Of a stretch of 64,000 bases of DNA, positions 1-7,965 are shown one piece after another. Every line of letters starts with the position of its first letter. The first letter of the stretch is position 1. The position numbers and the translations under genes are program-made. A model generated the notes under the pieces. That model searched no databases, was not told the DNA's origin, and was given only the letters and a program-made list of their open reading frames with translations. Source of the DNA: Nocardia iowensis (GTDB taxonomy: Bacteria > Actinomycetota > Actinomycetes > Mycobacteriales > Mycobacteriaceae); NCBI RefSeq assembly GCF_019222765.1, contig NZ_CP078145.1, positions 3,100,001 to 3,164,000 on the forward strand. Direction: 5' to 3'.

Positions 1-2
1 TG

Positions 3-665
3 GACGGCGTCGAGACGCTGGGCACGGTCACCGTCGACCCGTGTCCGGCCTCCTTGCAGTTCGACACCGGCGTGGACACCTTGCCGATCCGCTTCGCCCC
101 CTACAACGGCCCGGCGGCGGCCGCCGATGTCGGGTTGCCGCCGCCGCGGCGGCCACGGATCTGCGTCTTGGGCAGCAGTGCGGTCGAACAACTTGCCGGA
201 CGCGCCATCCCGTTCGCGGAGCACGTGCTGGCCGGACTGGCGGGGCTCGACGTGGAGGTGGTGGCGCTGATGAATCCAGGCGCCGCCCCGAGCTTCGCCG
301 AGGGCGAGTCGGTGACCTTCCTGGGCCCGACGCCATTGCATCTGCTGCTGGCTGACTGCGCTTTGGTCATCCACCAGGGCGGTGGCGGAGCGCTGATGAC
401 GGCGCTGTTCTACGGTCTGCCGCAATTGCTCACGCCGCTGTTCACCGATCACGTGGCCAATGCCGAACAGCTCGCCGAGGCGGGCGCGTGCCGCTGGTTG
501 TTCGGCGGCACACTCGAGCCGGACGCGGTACGTACGGAGGTACGGCAGTTGTTGGCGGACGCCGAGTTTCGCGTTCACGCGGAGCGACTGCGCGACGAGA
601 TGCGGGCACAACCGCCGGTCGGCCAAGTGGTCGGCGCGCTGGCGGACCTGGCCGGAGCACGGTGA
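3..665 (+). CDS. Glycosyltransferase, C-terminal part (5' truncated by window)
   Basis: The reading frame is already open at position 3 and no convincing start lies inside the window; the TTG near 54 is internal. The visible 220 residues match the nucleotide-sugar-binding half of antibiotic-type GT-B glycosyltransferases (EryCIII/DesVII-like). A VDPCP segment near the edge is followed by a Rossmann half with IHQGGGGALMTAL around visible residue 123, the usual NDP-sugar-binding loop. The stop codon overlaps the ATG of the next glycosyltransferase (TGATG), so the two are co-translated. The inferred role is transfer of an NDP-deoxysugar made by the neighbouring enzymes to an aglycone. Donor and acceptor cannot be read from the sequence. 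Confidence 0.85.
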   Translation, partial: DGVETLGTVTVDPCPASLQFDTGVDTLPIRFAPYNGPAAAADVGLPPPRRPRICVLGSSAVEQLAGRAIPFAEHVLAGLAGLDVEVVALMNPGAAPSFAEGESVTFLGPTPLHLLLADCALVIHQGGGGALMTALFYGLPQLLTPLFTDHVANAEQLAEAGACRWLFGGTLEPDAVRTEVRQLLADAEFRVHAERLRDEMRAQPPVGQVVGALADLAGAR

Positions 666-1846
666 TGGCACGCATCGTCTTCACCACCCAGCCCGCCAGT
701 GGACACCTGCGTCCGCTGGTGCCGATCGCCAGGGCGGCGCGCGTGCGCGGCCACGAGGTGGCCGTGCTCGCACCCCAGCCCCAGGCAGCGGAGATCGCCG
801 CGTACGGGCTGCCGCATCTGGTCGGTGGTTACGACTGGCGCGCCGAGGTGGCGAGCTGGCTGCCTGCGAATCTGCGCGAACTGGACTTTCTCGCCGCCGC
901 CGAGGTGTTCCGGGTGCTCGGGCGCAGGATGTCGAAGGGCTTTGCCGGTCACATGGGGCAGGCCACCTGTGCGGATCTGCTGGAGATCGCCGAGGACTGG
1001 CGACCGGACCTGGTCATTCGCGAACTGGATGAACTCGGCGGCTACCTGGCGGCGGAAGTGCTTGGCATACCTCATGTTTCGATCGCGTCGTTCGGCGGTG
1101 TCGAAGCGATGGCAGGTGCCGAAATCGCGGTACGGCTGGCGGAAGGCAGGGCGCGGTTCGGCCTGCCCCCCGACCCGGCCGGCGCGCGGCTCTACCACTA
1201 TCTGCACGCCAATTTCCTGCCACCGCAATACTCGGCGGCGGAGATGATCCTGCCGAACACCCGGTGCTACCGCCACCCGAACGCCGGTTTCCAGAGCGAC
1301 CGGCTGCCGGACTGGTTGGCCGAACTCGACCTTGCGCGCCCCTTCGTCTTCGCCGGTTTCGGCACTGTCGTCTACGGATTGCCCGGTGCGGATGGATTCG
1401 TGCGCACGGTGATCGAGGCACTGGGTCGGGTCGACTGCACCGCGGTGCTCGCGGTCGGCGCGGACGGCAGCACCGATGCCTACGGCGAACTGCCGCCCAA
1501 CGTCCGGCTGGTCGACTTCGTTGATCAGCCGCTGATGCTGGAGGGGGCCGACCTGTTCGTCACCCACGGCGGGTTGAACAGTATGAAAGAGGCCATGCGG
1601 CTCGGGGTGCCGATGGTCAATATCCCGGTGCTCGACGACCATCGGCACAATGCCGCACAGGCCGAGGCCACCGGCACCACGACTGTTGTTCCATTGGAAC
1701 AGGTTTCGGCCGACACCGTGGCGCGGGCCTGCGCTCGGACGTTGACCGAGCCGGACTTCCGCCGCTCGGCCCGCAGGCTGCAACGCCGGATCCATGCCCT
1801 GCCCGGGGTGGATGTGCTGCTCGACGATCTGGAGGCACTGCTGTGA
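665..1846 (+). CDS. Glycosyltransferase (GT-B, macrolide/antibiotic type)
   Basis: A 393-residue GT-B enzyme with the N-terminal ARIVFTTQPASGHLRPL acceptor-side motif and a C-terminal THGGLNSMKEAM sugar-nucleotide loop near residue 301. The frame stays open upstream to 488, but ATG 665 is chosen because it overlaps the previous stop (TGATG) and places the usual N-terminal motif at residue 2. The length is normal for the family. It is the second glycosyltransferase in tandem, suggesting at least two sugars or a disaccharide. The stop overlaps the GTG of the aminotransferase (GTGA), so the three genes form a tightly coupled operon. Confidence 0.9.
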   Translation: MARIVFTTQPASGHLRPLVPIARAARVRGHEVAVLAPQPQAAEIAAYGLPHLVGGYDWRAEVASWLPANLRELDFLAAAEVFRVLGRRMSKGFAGHMGQATCADLLEIAEDWRPDLVIRELDELGGYLAAEVLGIPHVSIASFGGVEAMAGAEIAVRLAEGRARFGLPPDPAGARLYHYLHANFLPPQYSAAEMILPNTRCYRHPNAGFQSDRLPDWLAELDLARPFVFAGFGTVVYGLPGADGFVRTVIEALGRVDCTAVLAVGADGSTDAYGELPPNVRLVDFVDQPLMLEGADLFVTHGGLNSMKEAMRLGVPMVNIPVLDDHRHNAAQAEATGTTTVVPLEQVSADTVARACARTLTEPDFRRSARRLQRRIHALPGVDVLLDDLEALL

Positions 1847-3045
1847 CGGGTAAGTGGAGCGGGGCCGAACTCGCGATCTTCGGCGGCAGACCGGCATTCG
1901 ACACCCCCGTGATCTTCGGCAGACCCAATATCGGCAATCGGGCCGTGCTGTTCGACCGGCTCGACCGGATGCTGGACGCGAAATGGCTGTCCAACGGCGG
2001 CGAATTGAGCCGCGAATTCGAACGCCGGGTCGCCGAGACAGCGGGCACTCGCTACTGCGTGGCGACCTGCAACGCCACCTCCGCTCTCCAACTGGCCCTG
2101 CGGGCAGCCGGGCTGCGCGGCGAAATCATCGTTCCCGCCTTCACTTTCGCCGCGACCGCGCACGCGGCGGCCTGGCTCGGCTTGAAACCGGTGTTCTGCG
2201 ATGTCGATCCGCTGACCGGCAGCGCCGATCCGCGCAGTGTCGAACAGGCCATCACCGCGCGCACGACCGGCATTCTCGGCGTACACATCTGGGGTAGGCC
2301 GCGCGCGCTGGAGGCCATGCAGGAGTTGGCCGACCGGTTCGGTCTTGCCCTGATCTATGACTCGGCGCACGCGTTCGGCTGCGGTTACGCGGGTCGGCCG
2401 ATCGGCGGGTTCGGCACGGCCGAGGTGTTCAGCTTCCACTCCACCAAATTCGTGAATACCTTCGAGGGCGGTGCCCTGGTCACCAATGATCCGGAGATCG
2501 CCGAAACCGCCGCGCGGCTACGAAATTTCGGGATTTCGGGCGGCGATGACATCGCGGAGGTCGGCACCAACGCGAAGATGAGCGAGGCCGCCGCCGCCAT
2601 GGGACTGACCTCGCTGGACTCGATGGACTACTTCGTGGCGCGCAATCGGGAGAACTATCACCGGTATCGGCAGGGCATGAGCGGCATCGCGGGGCTCTCC
2701 CTGCTCGACATCGACGAATCCGAACGCAGCAACTACCAGTACGCGGTCGTGGATTGCGATATCGATCGGATCGGATTGTCCCGCGATGATCTGCTCGCCG
2801 TGCTCACCGCCGAAAATGTCTATACCAGAAGATATTTCTATCCGGGCTGCCATCGGATGGCGCCCTATCAGACCGACCGCGCCTTCCCCGGCACCGATCG
2901 GGTCGCCCGCGACACCTTCGTCCTGCCGACCGGAGTGGATCTCGAACCCCGCCAGATCGACCGCATCTGCGGCCTGCTCGGCGTCATCGCCCACAACGGT
3001 CACGCCATCCGCGACGCCCTGGCACGGACCCGCCGAGCGGCGTGA
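1843..3045 (+). CDS. NDP-4-keto-deoxyhexose 4-aminotransferase (DegT/DnrJ/EryC1 family)
   Basis: A PLP-dependent sugar aminotransferase of 400 residues. FSFHSTKFVN carries the Schiff-base lysine K202, IYDSAHA carries the PLP-pyridine aspartate D173, and CNATSALQL forms the phosphate-binding region. Overall layout and several stretches (WLSNGG, CNATSALQL, FSFHSTK, GTNAKMSEAAAAMGLTSLD) resemble DesI/EryCIV-type 4-aminotransferases from memory, more than the C3-aminotransferases (DesV, DnrJ). The start GTG 1843 overlaps the preceding stop. With the 2,3-dehydratase and 3-dehydrase nearby, its likely substrate is a TDP-4-keto-2,3,6-trideoxyhexose (SpnR-like role). Assignment to C4 rather than C3 is inference. 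Confidence 0.88.
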   Translation: MTGKWSGAELAIFGGRPAFDTPVIFGRPNIGNRAVLFDRLDRMLDAKWLSNGGELSREFERRVAETAGTRYCVATCNATSALQLALRAAGLRGEIIVPAFTFAATAHAAAWLGLKPVFCDVDPLTGSADPRSVEQAITARTTGILGVHIWGRPRALEAMQELADRFGLALIYDSAHAFGCGYAGRPIGGFGTAEVFSFHSTKFVNTFEGGALVTNDPEIAETAARLRNFGISGGDDIAEVGTNAKMSEAAAAMGLTSLDSMDYFVARNRENYHRYRQGMSGIAGLSLLDIDESERSNYQYAVVDCDIDRIGLSRDDLLAVLTAENVYTRRYFYPGCHRMAPYQTDRAFPGTDRVARDTFVLPTGVDLEPRQIDRICGLLGVIAHNGHAIRDALARTRRAA

Positions 3046-3054
3046 CGAGGCCGA

Positions 3055-3849
3055 TCAGCGGGTCAGCAGGATGTCGCGCAAACGATGGAGCGTCGGCTGA
3101 GTGACGCGTAGTCCGTCGCTGAGGTAGTTCTCGAAGCTCTGGTACGAGACGCGAATCTGGTCGAAGGCCGCGTCCAGGTATTGCGTACGCGCGACCGTGC
3201 TGCCGTATGCCTCGTTGGACAGCAGGAATTCGGCGTCCACATCGTGGCGGGCGACACCGAGCAGGGTCATCAGGGTGGCCGTCGTCCAGCCGGTGACGTA
3301 AGTGCCGGAGTTGCAGTGGTAGAGATAGCCCGCTCGCCCGCTCTCCGACAGCGTGTTCAGTACATGGCCGAACGCCGCTCGGTTCGACGCGGAGGTCACG
3401 TAACCGCGGAACTCGGCGATGGTGGCGGAATCCGGTTGGGTCAGAGGGGATCTCAATGGCGCTGGATCCGGATCGCCGACGGGAGCGATGATCGGTGTGG
3501 CGCCGGGCGGCAACCGGTCGGGGCCGTGGATGGCGCGCGACTGAGTTGAACGCAGGTCGGCGACGTGGTGCGGGCGCAGCCGGGTCAGTACCGCGAACTG
3601 TTGCTCGGACAGTTGCGACAATGCGGCGCAGCGATATACCGCTCCGGTGACGATACGACTGCCGCTGTCGGTCGGATATCCGCCGATATCACGCATGTTC
3701 AGCGAGATATCGATGAACGAACCCGGCTGGGCGACAGCCGAGGGGGTGCGCGCCGCCGATCCGACAGCGGCGGCGAATCCTGCGGTTGCGGCCAGGCGCA
3801 ACAACTTTCGCCGATCCAGCGGCACTCGGTGTGGGGCGTACGCGGTCAT
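3055..3849 (-). CDS. Tat-exported protein-tyrosine-phosphatase-like protein lacking the catalytic Arg
   Basis: A 264-residue protein of the bacterial Tyr/Ser phosphatase family (Y_phosphatase3-like). The N-terminus has a twin arginine (R13-R14 in DRRKLLRL), a hydrophobic stretch and an Ala-rich cleavage region near residue 40, so Tat export is likely. NMRDIGGYPT and DLRSTQSR are typical family blocks. The P-loop should read HCx5R; here it is HCNSGTYVTG, with C179 present but Val185 where the arginine belongs. The enzyme is therefore probably inactive or altered, and may bind rather than hydrolyse a ligand. Its ATG overlaps the methyltransferase stop by 4 nt, making it the third gene of a three-gene minus-strand operon. 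Confidence 0.8.
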   Translation of the reverse strand: MTAYAPHRVPLDRRKLLRLAATAGFAAAVGSAARTPSAVAQPGSFIDISLNMRDIGGYPTDSGSRIVTGAVYRCAALSQLSEQQFAVLTRLRPHHVADLRSTQSRAIHGPDRLPPGATPIIAPVGDPDPAPLRSPLTQPDSATIAEFRGYVTSASNRAAFGHVLNTLSESGRAGYLYHCNSGTYVTGWTTATLMTLLGVARHDVDAEFLLSNEAYGSTVARTQYLDAAFDQIRVSYQSFENYLSDGLRVTQPTLHRLRDILLTR

Positions 3850-4886
3850 CGGCTCGTTTCTGCTCCGGTAGCTGGTTTGTGCGCGATCAGCAAGGTGTCG
3901 GCGGTGCCGAGCGGTACCGTTTCGTGACTGGTGCAGCCCGCGGCGGCCAGCCAGTCGACGGCTTCGGCCACCGGATATTCCGATCCGCCCTCGGTGACCA
4001 GCAGCATGTTGATGCTCACCAGCACCCGCGCCAGATCATCGGAACTTCCGGTGTACATCGCGTCGTAGATGAGCAGCGCACCTCCCGGCCGCACCGCCTG
4101 AAACGCCTTGGCCACCAACTTCGCTCGTTCGGTGCTCGACCAGTTGTGCAGAACGTGGCCGAGGACGAGCACATCGGCGCTCGGCAGCGCGTCGGTGAAG
4201 AAATCACCCGCCACGAACTCGGCCCGGTCGGCGACGCCCTGCGCGGACAGGTGGGCGGTCAGCTCCGGTCCCATCGGCGCGAGATCGAAAACCGTTGCGC
4301 GCAGGCCGGGATGGTGGCGCAGCAGGATGCCCGCCAGATTGCCGCGGCAGCCGCCGATATCGGCGACGGTGCGATACCGGGACCAGTCGAACACCTCGGC
4401 CAGCCGATGCGCGACCGGGGTGGAGGCCGAATCCATCATCCTCAGGTACTGCGCCCGCTGTCCCGGATCGGCCAGCATCCGCAGGAACGCGTCCGCTCCG
4501 GCCCCGGCCGCCTGCGGTTGGCCGGTGCGTAGCGCCTCGGCGAGTGATCCCCAGGTGGGATACAGCATGTGATCGGCGCGGCGCAGGAACCCGCCGAGGT
4601 ACTCAGGTGCGCCAGGTACCAGGGTCTGCCTGACGATCGGCGAATTACGGTATCCCGCTTCGTCTTCCACGAGCAGATCGAGCAGTGCCAAGCCGCGCAG
4701 CAGATCGCCGACGCCGCGGGGATGCAGGCCGGTACCCGCCGCGATCCGGTCCGCGTCGGCGGGGCCGTTGGCGGCGAGCCAGCCGAAAATACCGACCTCG
4801 TGCGCGGTCAACAGCAGCTTGGCGTGACAGAAGGCGTTGGCGAGTTGTTTGATGTCGGCGGCATCGCGCAGTGTGGGCACGGTCAT
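3846..4886 (-). CDS. SAM-dependent O-methyltransferase (hydroxyneurosporene/DnrK-like class)
   Basis: A class I O-methyltransferase of 346 residues with an N-terminal winged-helix dimerisation domain (about 15-100) and a Rossmann SAM domain. The SAM motif VADIGGCRGNLA starts at about residue 174, and VLHNWSS places the family's catalytic-base histidine at about 247. Enzymes of this size and layout usually methylate hydroxyls of polyketide or other aromatic aglycones rather than free NDP-sugars, so it is likely a tailoring enzyme. The frame is open upstream, but ATG 4886 is chosen because it overlaps the stop of the DUF1772 gene (TGATG). Its own stop overlaps the downstream phosphatase-like gene. 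Confidence 0.88.
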   Translation of the reverse strand: MTVPTLRDAADIKQLANAFCHAKLLLTAHEVGIFGWLAANGPADADRIAAGTGLHPRGVGDLLRGLALLDLLVEDEAGYRNSPIVRQTLVPGAPEYLGGFLRRADHMLYPTWGSLAEALRTGQPQAAGAGADAFLRMLADPGQRAQYLRMMDSASTPVAHRLAEVFDWSRYRTVADIGGCRGNLAGILLRHHPGLRATVFDLAPMGPELTAHLSAQGVADRAEFVAGDFFTDALPSADVLVLGHVLHNWSSTERAKLVAKAFQAVRPGGALLIYDAMYTGSSDDLARVLVSINMLLVTEGGSEYPVAEAVDWLAAAGCTSHETVPLGTADTLLIAHKPATGAETSR

Positions 4887-5338
4887 CACACGGCCACCGC
4901 AATCGCATTGACGAACAGTCCGACCAGGGCGAACACCGTCCTCAGCGTGTGCAAGGCGCGCCAGCGCGATCGCGGATCGTCCCATCTCGGTGGGATATCC
5001 GCCGGATCGGTGGCACGCGTCTGCTGATTGAGTGGCACATTGCCGAACTGCGAGACCAGGGAAACACCCAATTGCGCCAGCGCCGCCAAGGCGAACAGCG
5101 GCCGGGTCGCCGCCGAATCGGTGTCGATCACGAGCACGACGTCCGCGCCGATACTGCACAGCACCAGCGGCGGCATGATCCGGTCGAAGTAGCGCCCGGC
5201 CAGCGTATGCACCCGGATGTAATCCGGCGCGGGCAGCGCGGTGAACACCGGGACCAACCCGATCGCCACCGCCACCAGCACACCGGCCAGTACACCGTTG
5301 CCGATCAGCACTACCACTGTCGCCACAACCCCGACCAC
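4886..5338 (-). CDS. DUF1772 (anthrone-oxygenase-like) membrane protein
   Basis: A 150-residue protein with about four hydrophobic segments (roughly 3-30, 50-70, 75-98, 130-150). It has the layout of the DUF1772 family, which includes fungal anthrone oxygenases and small cofactor-free oxygenases in aromatic polyketide clusters. The conserved block is TLAGRYFDRIMPP followed by RWRALHTLRT near the C-terminus. The start GTG 5338 is chosen over the longer frame because a GGGAG Shine-Dalgarno lies about 7 nt upstream and the first membrane segment then begins at once. It is the first gene of the operon with the O-methyltransferase and phosphatase-like gene. A role in oxidising an aromatic aglycone is inference. 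Confidence 0.7.
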   Translation of the reverse strand: MVGVVATVVVLIGNGVLAGVLVAVAIGLVPVFTALPAPDYIRVHTLAGRYFDRIMPPLVLCSIGADVVLVIDTDSAATRPLFALAALAQLGVSLVSQFGNVPLNQQTRATDPADIPPRWDDPRSRWRALHTLRTVFALVGLFVNAIAVAV

Positions 5339-5458
5339 GGATTCTCCCTTCCGGCTCTCACCCTGACAGGGGCGCATCGAGCGGCGCTGGATTCGCGCTC
5401 CGATCGTTCTCGATCCGCGGTCGCGACGATCAGCGCATTCAGGGAGCGGAGGACAGCG

Positions 5459-6379
5459 GTGGCGCGGACGGCAGTACTCATCGGCGGCACCGGGTATCTC
5501 GGCGGCGGGATCGGCCGGATACTCACCGCGCACGGTATCGCGGTGATTTCGGTGGGCCGCGCCGAATTCGACGTCCTGACCCGGCCGATCGCGGCACTCA
5601 CCAGACTGCTGGCGGGCGCCGATCTCGTGGTCAACGCGGCCGGTGCGCTGTGGCAGGCCACCGATCAGCAGATGGAGGTCGCCAATATCGTTCTGGTGCA
5701 ACGACTCCTGGACGCCGTCGACGCGATGGACCGACCGGTGCCGATCGTGCAGCTCGGCTCGGTGTACGAGTACGGGGCCGCGCCACACGGCCGGAGTGTG
5801 GACGAATCCGCGCCGCCGCGCCCGCAATCGGCCTACGGCCGCAGCAAGCTCGCCGCCACCGAATGCCTGACCCGGTGGCACGGTCCCGGCGTGGTGCTGC
5901 GCTGCTCGACGGTGGTCGGGGCGCGCGCCCCGCGCGCGAGCCTGCTCGGCTCGGTGGCGCATCGGCTGGCCGAACCGGTCGCGAACCCGACCGGGCCGAG
6001 CATCCTGGAACTGCCGCCGTTACGTGGCACGGTCGACGTGCTCGACCTGCGTGATCTGGGTGCGGCGGTGCTCGCGGCCGATCGCTGGCTGTCTTGCGAC
6101 ACCGCGGCCGCCGTCGACATCGTCAATGTCGCCTCGGGCGTTCGGGTGCCGGTCGAGTACGCCGTGCAGCGGTTGGTCGAGCTCAGTGCCCTGCCGGTGC
6201 GCGTGGTCAGCGCCGAGGGACCGGGTTCGCCGCGGGCGACCGCCAACGGTGCGCCGTCGATCTCGATCGAGAAGGCGTATCGCCAGTGGGGGTGGTCACC
6301 GCGCTTCGACCTCGACGACGCGTTGCGCGAGCTATGGCGCTACACCAGCGAGGCTCGAACCGGTACGGGTAACAACTGA
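5459..6379 (+). CDS. NDP-4-keto-6-deoxyhexose 4-ketoreductase (extended SDR)
   Basis: A 306-residue NAD(P)-dependent epimerase/reductase-type SDR. The Rossmann loop is LIGGTGYLGGG at residues 8-18, and YGRSK supplies the catalytic Tyr and Lys. Length and sequence style match 4-ketoreductases of deoxysugar pathways (UrdR/DnmV/AveBIV type). GTG 5459 is preceded by GGAGG six bases upstream, which decides the start although the frame is open for about 590 nt more. It is a partial paralogue of the 4-ketoreductase at 9751-10692, suggesting that two sugars of different C4 configuration are made. It is followed after 3 nt by the 3-dehydrase gene. Confidence 0.85.
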   Translation: MARTAVLIGGTGYLGGGIGRILTAHGIAVISVGRAEFDVLTRPIAALTRLLAGADLVVNAAGALWQATDQQMEVANIVLVQRLLDAVDAMDRPVPIVQLGSVYEYGAAPHGRSVDESAPPRPQSAYGRSKLAATECLTRWHGPGVVLRCSTVVGARAPRASLLGSVAHRLAEPVANPTGPSILELPPLRGTVDVLDLRDLGAAVLAADRWLSCDTAAAVDIVNVASGVRVPVEYAVQRLVELSALPVRVVSAEGPGSPRATANGAPSISIEKAYRQWGWSPRFDLDDALRELWRYTSEARTGTGNN

Positions 6380-6382
6380 TTC

Positions 6383-7708
6383 GTGCATGGTGAGCGGATG
6401 CCGGCGGATGACGCCGTTCTGGAATTGGTGCGTGAACTGCATCAGCGTCGGCGGCCCGCGACGTTCGAGCCGGGCGTGACGCCCATTTTCAGCTCGGGGG
6501 CGGTACTGGATGCCGAAGACCGGGTCGCCCTGGTGGAGCAGGCGATGGAGTTGCGCATCGCCTCCGGTGCGACCGCGTTGCGGTTCGAGCGGTTGTTCGC
6601 GCAGGCCATCGGGGTGCGCCGGGCGCACCTGACCAACTCGGGTTCCTCGGCGAATTTGCTGGCCGTCGCGACGCTGACCGCCCCGGAACTCGACGAGCGG
6701 GCGCTACGGCCTGGCGACGAGGTGATCACCGTCGCGACCAGCTTCCCGACCACGGTCACCCCGATCCTGCAGCACGGCCTGGTGCCGGTGTTCGTCGATA
6801 TCGAATTGGGCACCTACAACACCACGGTGGACCGGGTACGCGCCGCCATCGGCCCGCGCACCAGGGCGATCATGATGGCGCACACCCTCGGCAACCCGTT
6901 CCCGGTAGCCGAGATCGCCGAACTCGCCGCCGCGCACGATCTGTTCCTGATCGAGGACAACTGCGACGCGGTGCTGTCCACCTATCAGGGGCAGACCACC
7001 GGCACCTTCGGCGATTTCGCGACGGTCAGCTTCTATCCCGCGCATCACCTGACCATGGGCGAGGGCGGCTGCCTGCTCACCGACAATCTGGCGCTGGCGA
7101 AAGTCGCCGAATCGATGCGCGATTGGGGCAGGGACTGCTGGTGCGAACCGGGGGAGGACAACCGGTGCCACAAACGATTCGATCAGAATTTCGGCACGCT
7201 GCCGCCGGGCTACGACCACAAATACGTGTTCTCGCATATCGGATACAACTTGAAGACCACCGATATCCAGGCCGGGCTCGGCCTGAGTCAATTGCGCAAA
7301 CTACCGGAGTTCGTCGCCGCCCGGCGGCGCAACTGGTCTCGACTGCGCGACGGACTGGCCGACGTGCCATGGCTGTTGCTGCCGCGGGCGACGCCGGGCA
7401 GCGACCCCAGCTGGTTCGGCTTCGTGCTGACCGTGGCCGAGGACGCGCCGTTCGACCGGCGGGAAATCGTGCAGTTCCTGCTCGCGCGCAACATCCAGAC
7501 CAGATTCCTGTTCGCCGGAAACCTGCTGCGTCAGCCCGCTTTCCGGCAGATCCCGCATCGGATCGCCGATCCGCTGACCAATAGCGACATCGTGACCGAA
7601 CGGACCTTCTGGGTGGGCGTGTATCCCGGATTGACCGACGAGATGATCGATTACGTCGTCAGCGTCATCCGGGAATTCGCGCTCCGGCCGGTCGATCGGA
7701 TCAGTTGA
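6383..7708 (+). CDS. NDP-4-keto-6-deoxyhexose 3-dehydrase, PMP/[2Fe-2S] (SpnQ/RfbH/E1-like)
   Basis: A 441-residue member of the DegT fold in which the PLP-lysine is replaced by histidine: FYPAHHLTMGEGG (H221/H222). This is the hallmark of PMP-dependent sugar 3-dehydrases. The segment with Cys252, Cys254 and Cys262 matches the iron-sulfur loop of E1/RfbH/SpnQ enzymes and is absent from ColD, so the protein should need one-electron reductants. It removes the C3 hydroxyl of NDP-4-keto-6-deoxyhexoses. No dedicated E3 reductase is in the window, as in other antibiotic clusters. The start is uncertain: GTG 6383 gives the full frame, and ATG 6398 with a GGTGAG upstream is a shorter alternative. Confidence 0.9.
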   Translation: MHGERMPADDAVLELVRELHQRRRPATFEPGVTPIFSSGAVLDAEDRVALVEQAMELRIASGATALRFERLFAQAIGVRRAHLTNSGSSANLLAVATLTAPELDERALRPGDEVITVATSFPTTVTPILQHGLVPVFVDIELGTYNTTVDRVRAAIGPRTRAIMMAHTLGNPFPVAEIAELAAAHDLFLIEDNCDAVLSTYQGQTTGTFGDFATVSFYPAHHLTMGEGGCLLTDNLALAKVAESMRDWGRDCWCEPGEDNRCHKRFDQNFGTLPPGYDHKYVFSHIGYNLKTTDIQAGLGLSQLRKLPEFVAARRRNWSRLRDGLADVPWLLLPRATPGSDPSWFGFVLTVAEDAPFDRREIVQFLLARNIQTRFLFAGNLLRQPAFRQIPHRIADPLTNSDIVTERTFWVGVYPGLTDEMIDYVVSVIREFALRPVDRIS

Positions 7709-7711
7709 CGC

Positions 7712-7816
7712 TCAGTCCTTGCGGTCCCGCTTACGGCGCCGCTGAATGATCTGGGAAATGATGAACAGGGTGATGAGGATAATGGCGAGGATAAGCCCTT
7801 GCATCGGTCCACTCAT
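7712..7816 (-). CDS. Small single-pass membrane protein, 34 aa
   Basis: A short ORF of 34 residues made almost entirely of one hydrophobic helix (GLILAIILITLFIISQII) followed by a basic tail RRRKRDRKD. That is the classic shape of an inner-membrane small protein with a cytoplasmic C-terminus. The ATG is preceded by GGAAGG at normal spacing, which supports translation. It lies convergent to the 3-dehydrase gene and divergent from the sensor kinase gene. No family was recognised. It may be a small membrane regulator of the neighbouring two-component system, but that is only a positional guess. Confidence 0.55.
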   Translation of the reverse strand: MSGPMQGLILAIILITLFIISQIIQRRRKRDRKD

Positions 7817-7965
7817 ATTCGTACCTTCCGCTGGACAATGTCGGCTACCTCGGAAAGTATCTGTGTTGCGCTGGGTCCTGGACAACAGAGGAATGTCTGC
7901 AATCGGATCGGAGTTTTCTCCTACCGGCGGCCTGGCACGGCGATCGATCCCGGTAGATTCGGCGC

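Noticed and set aside
488..664. Upstream extension of the second glycosyltransferase
   Set aside because: Non-conserved Arg/Gly text overlapping the first glycosyltransferase; ATG 665 fits both coupling and family N-terminus.
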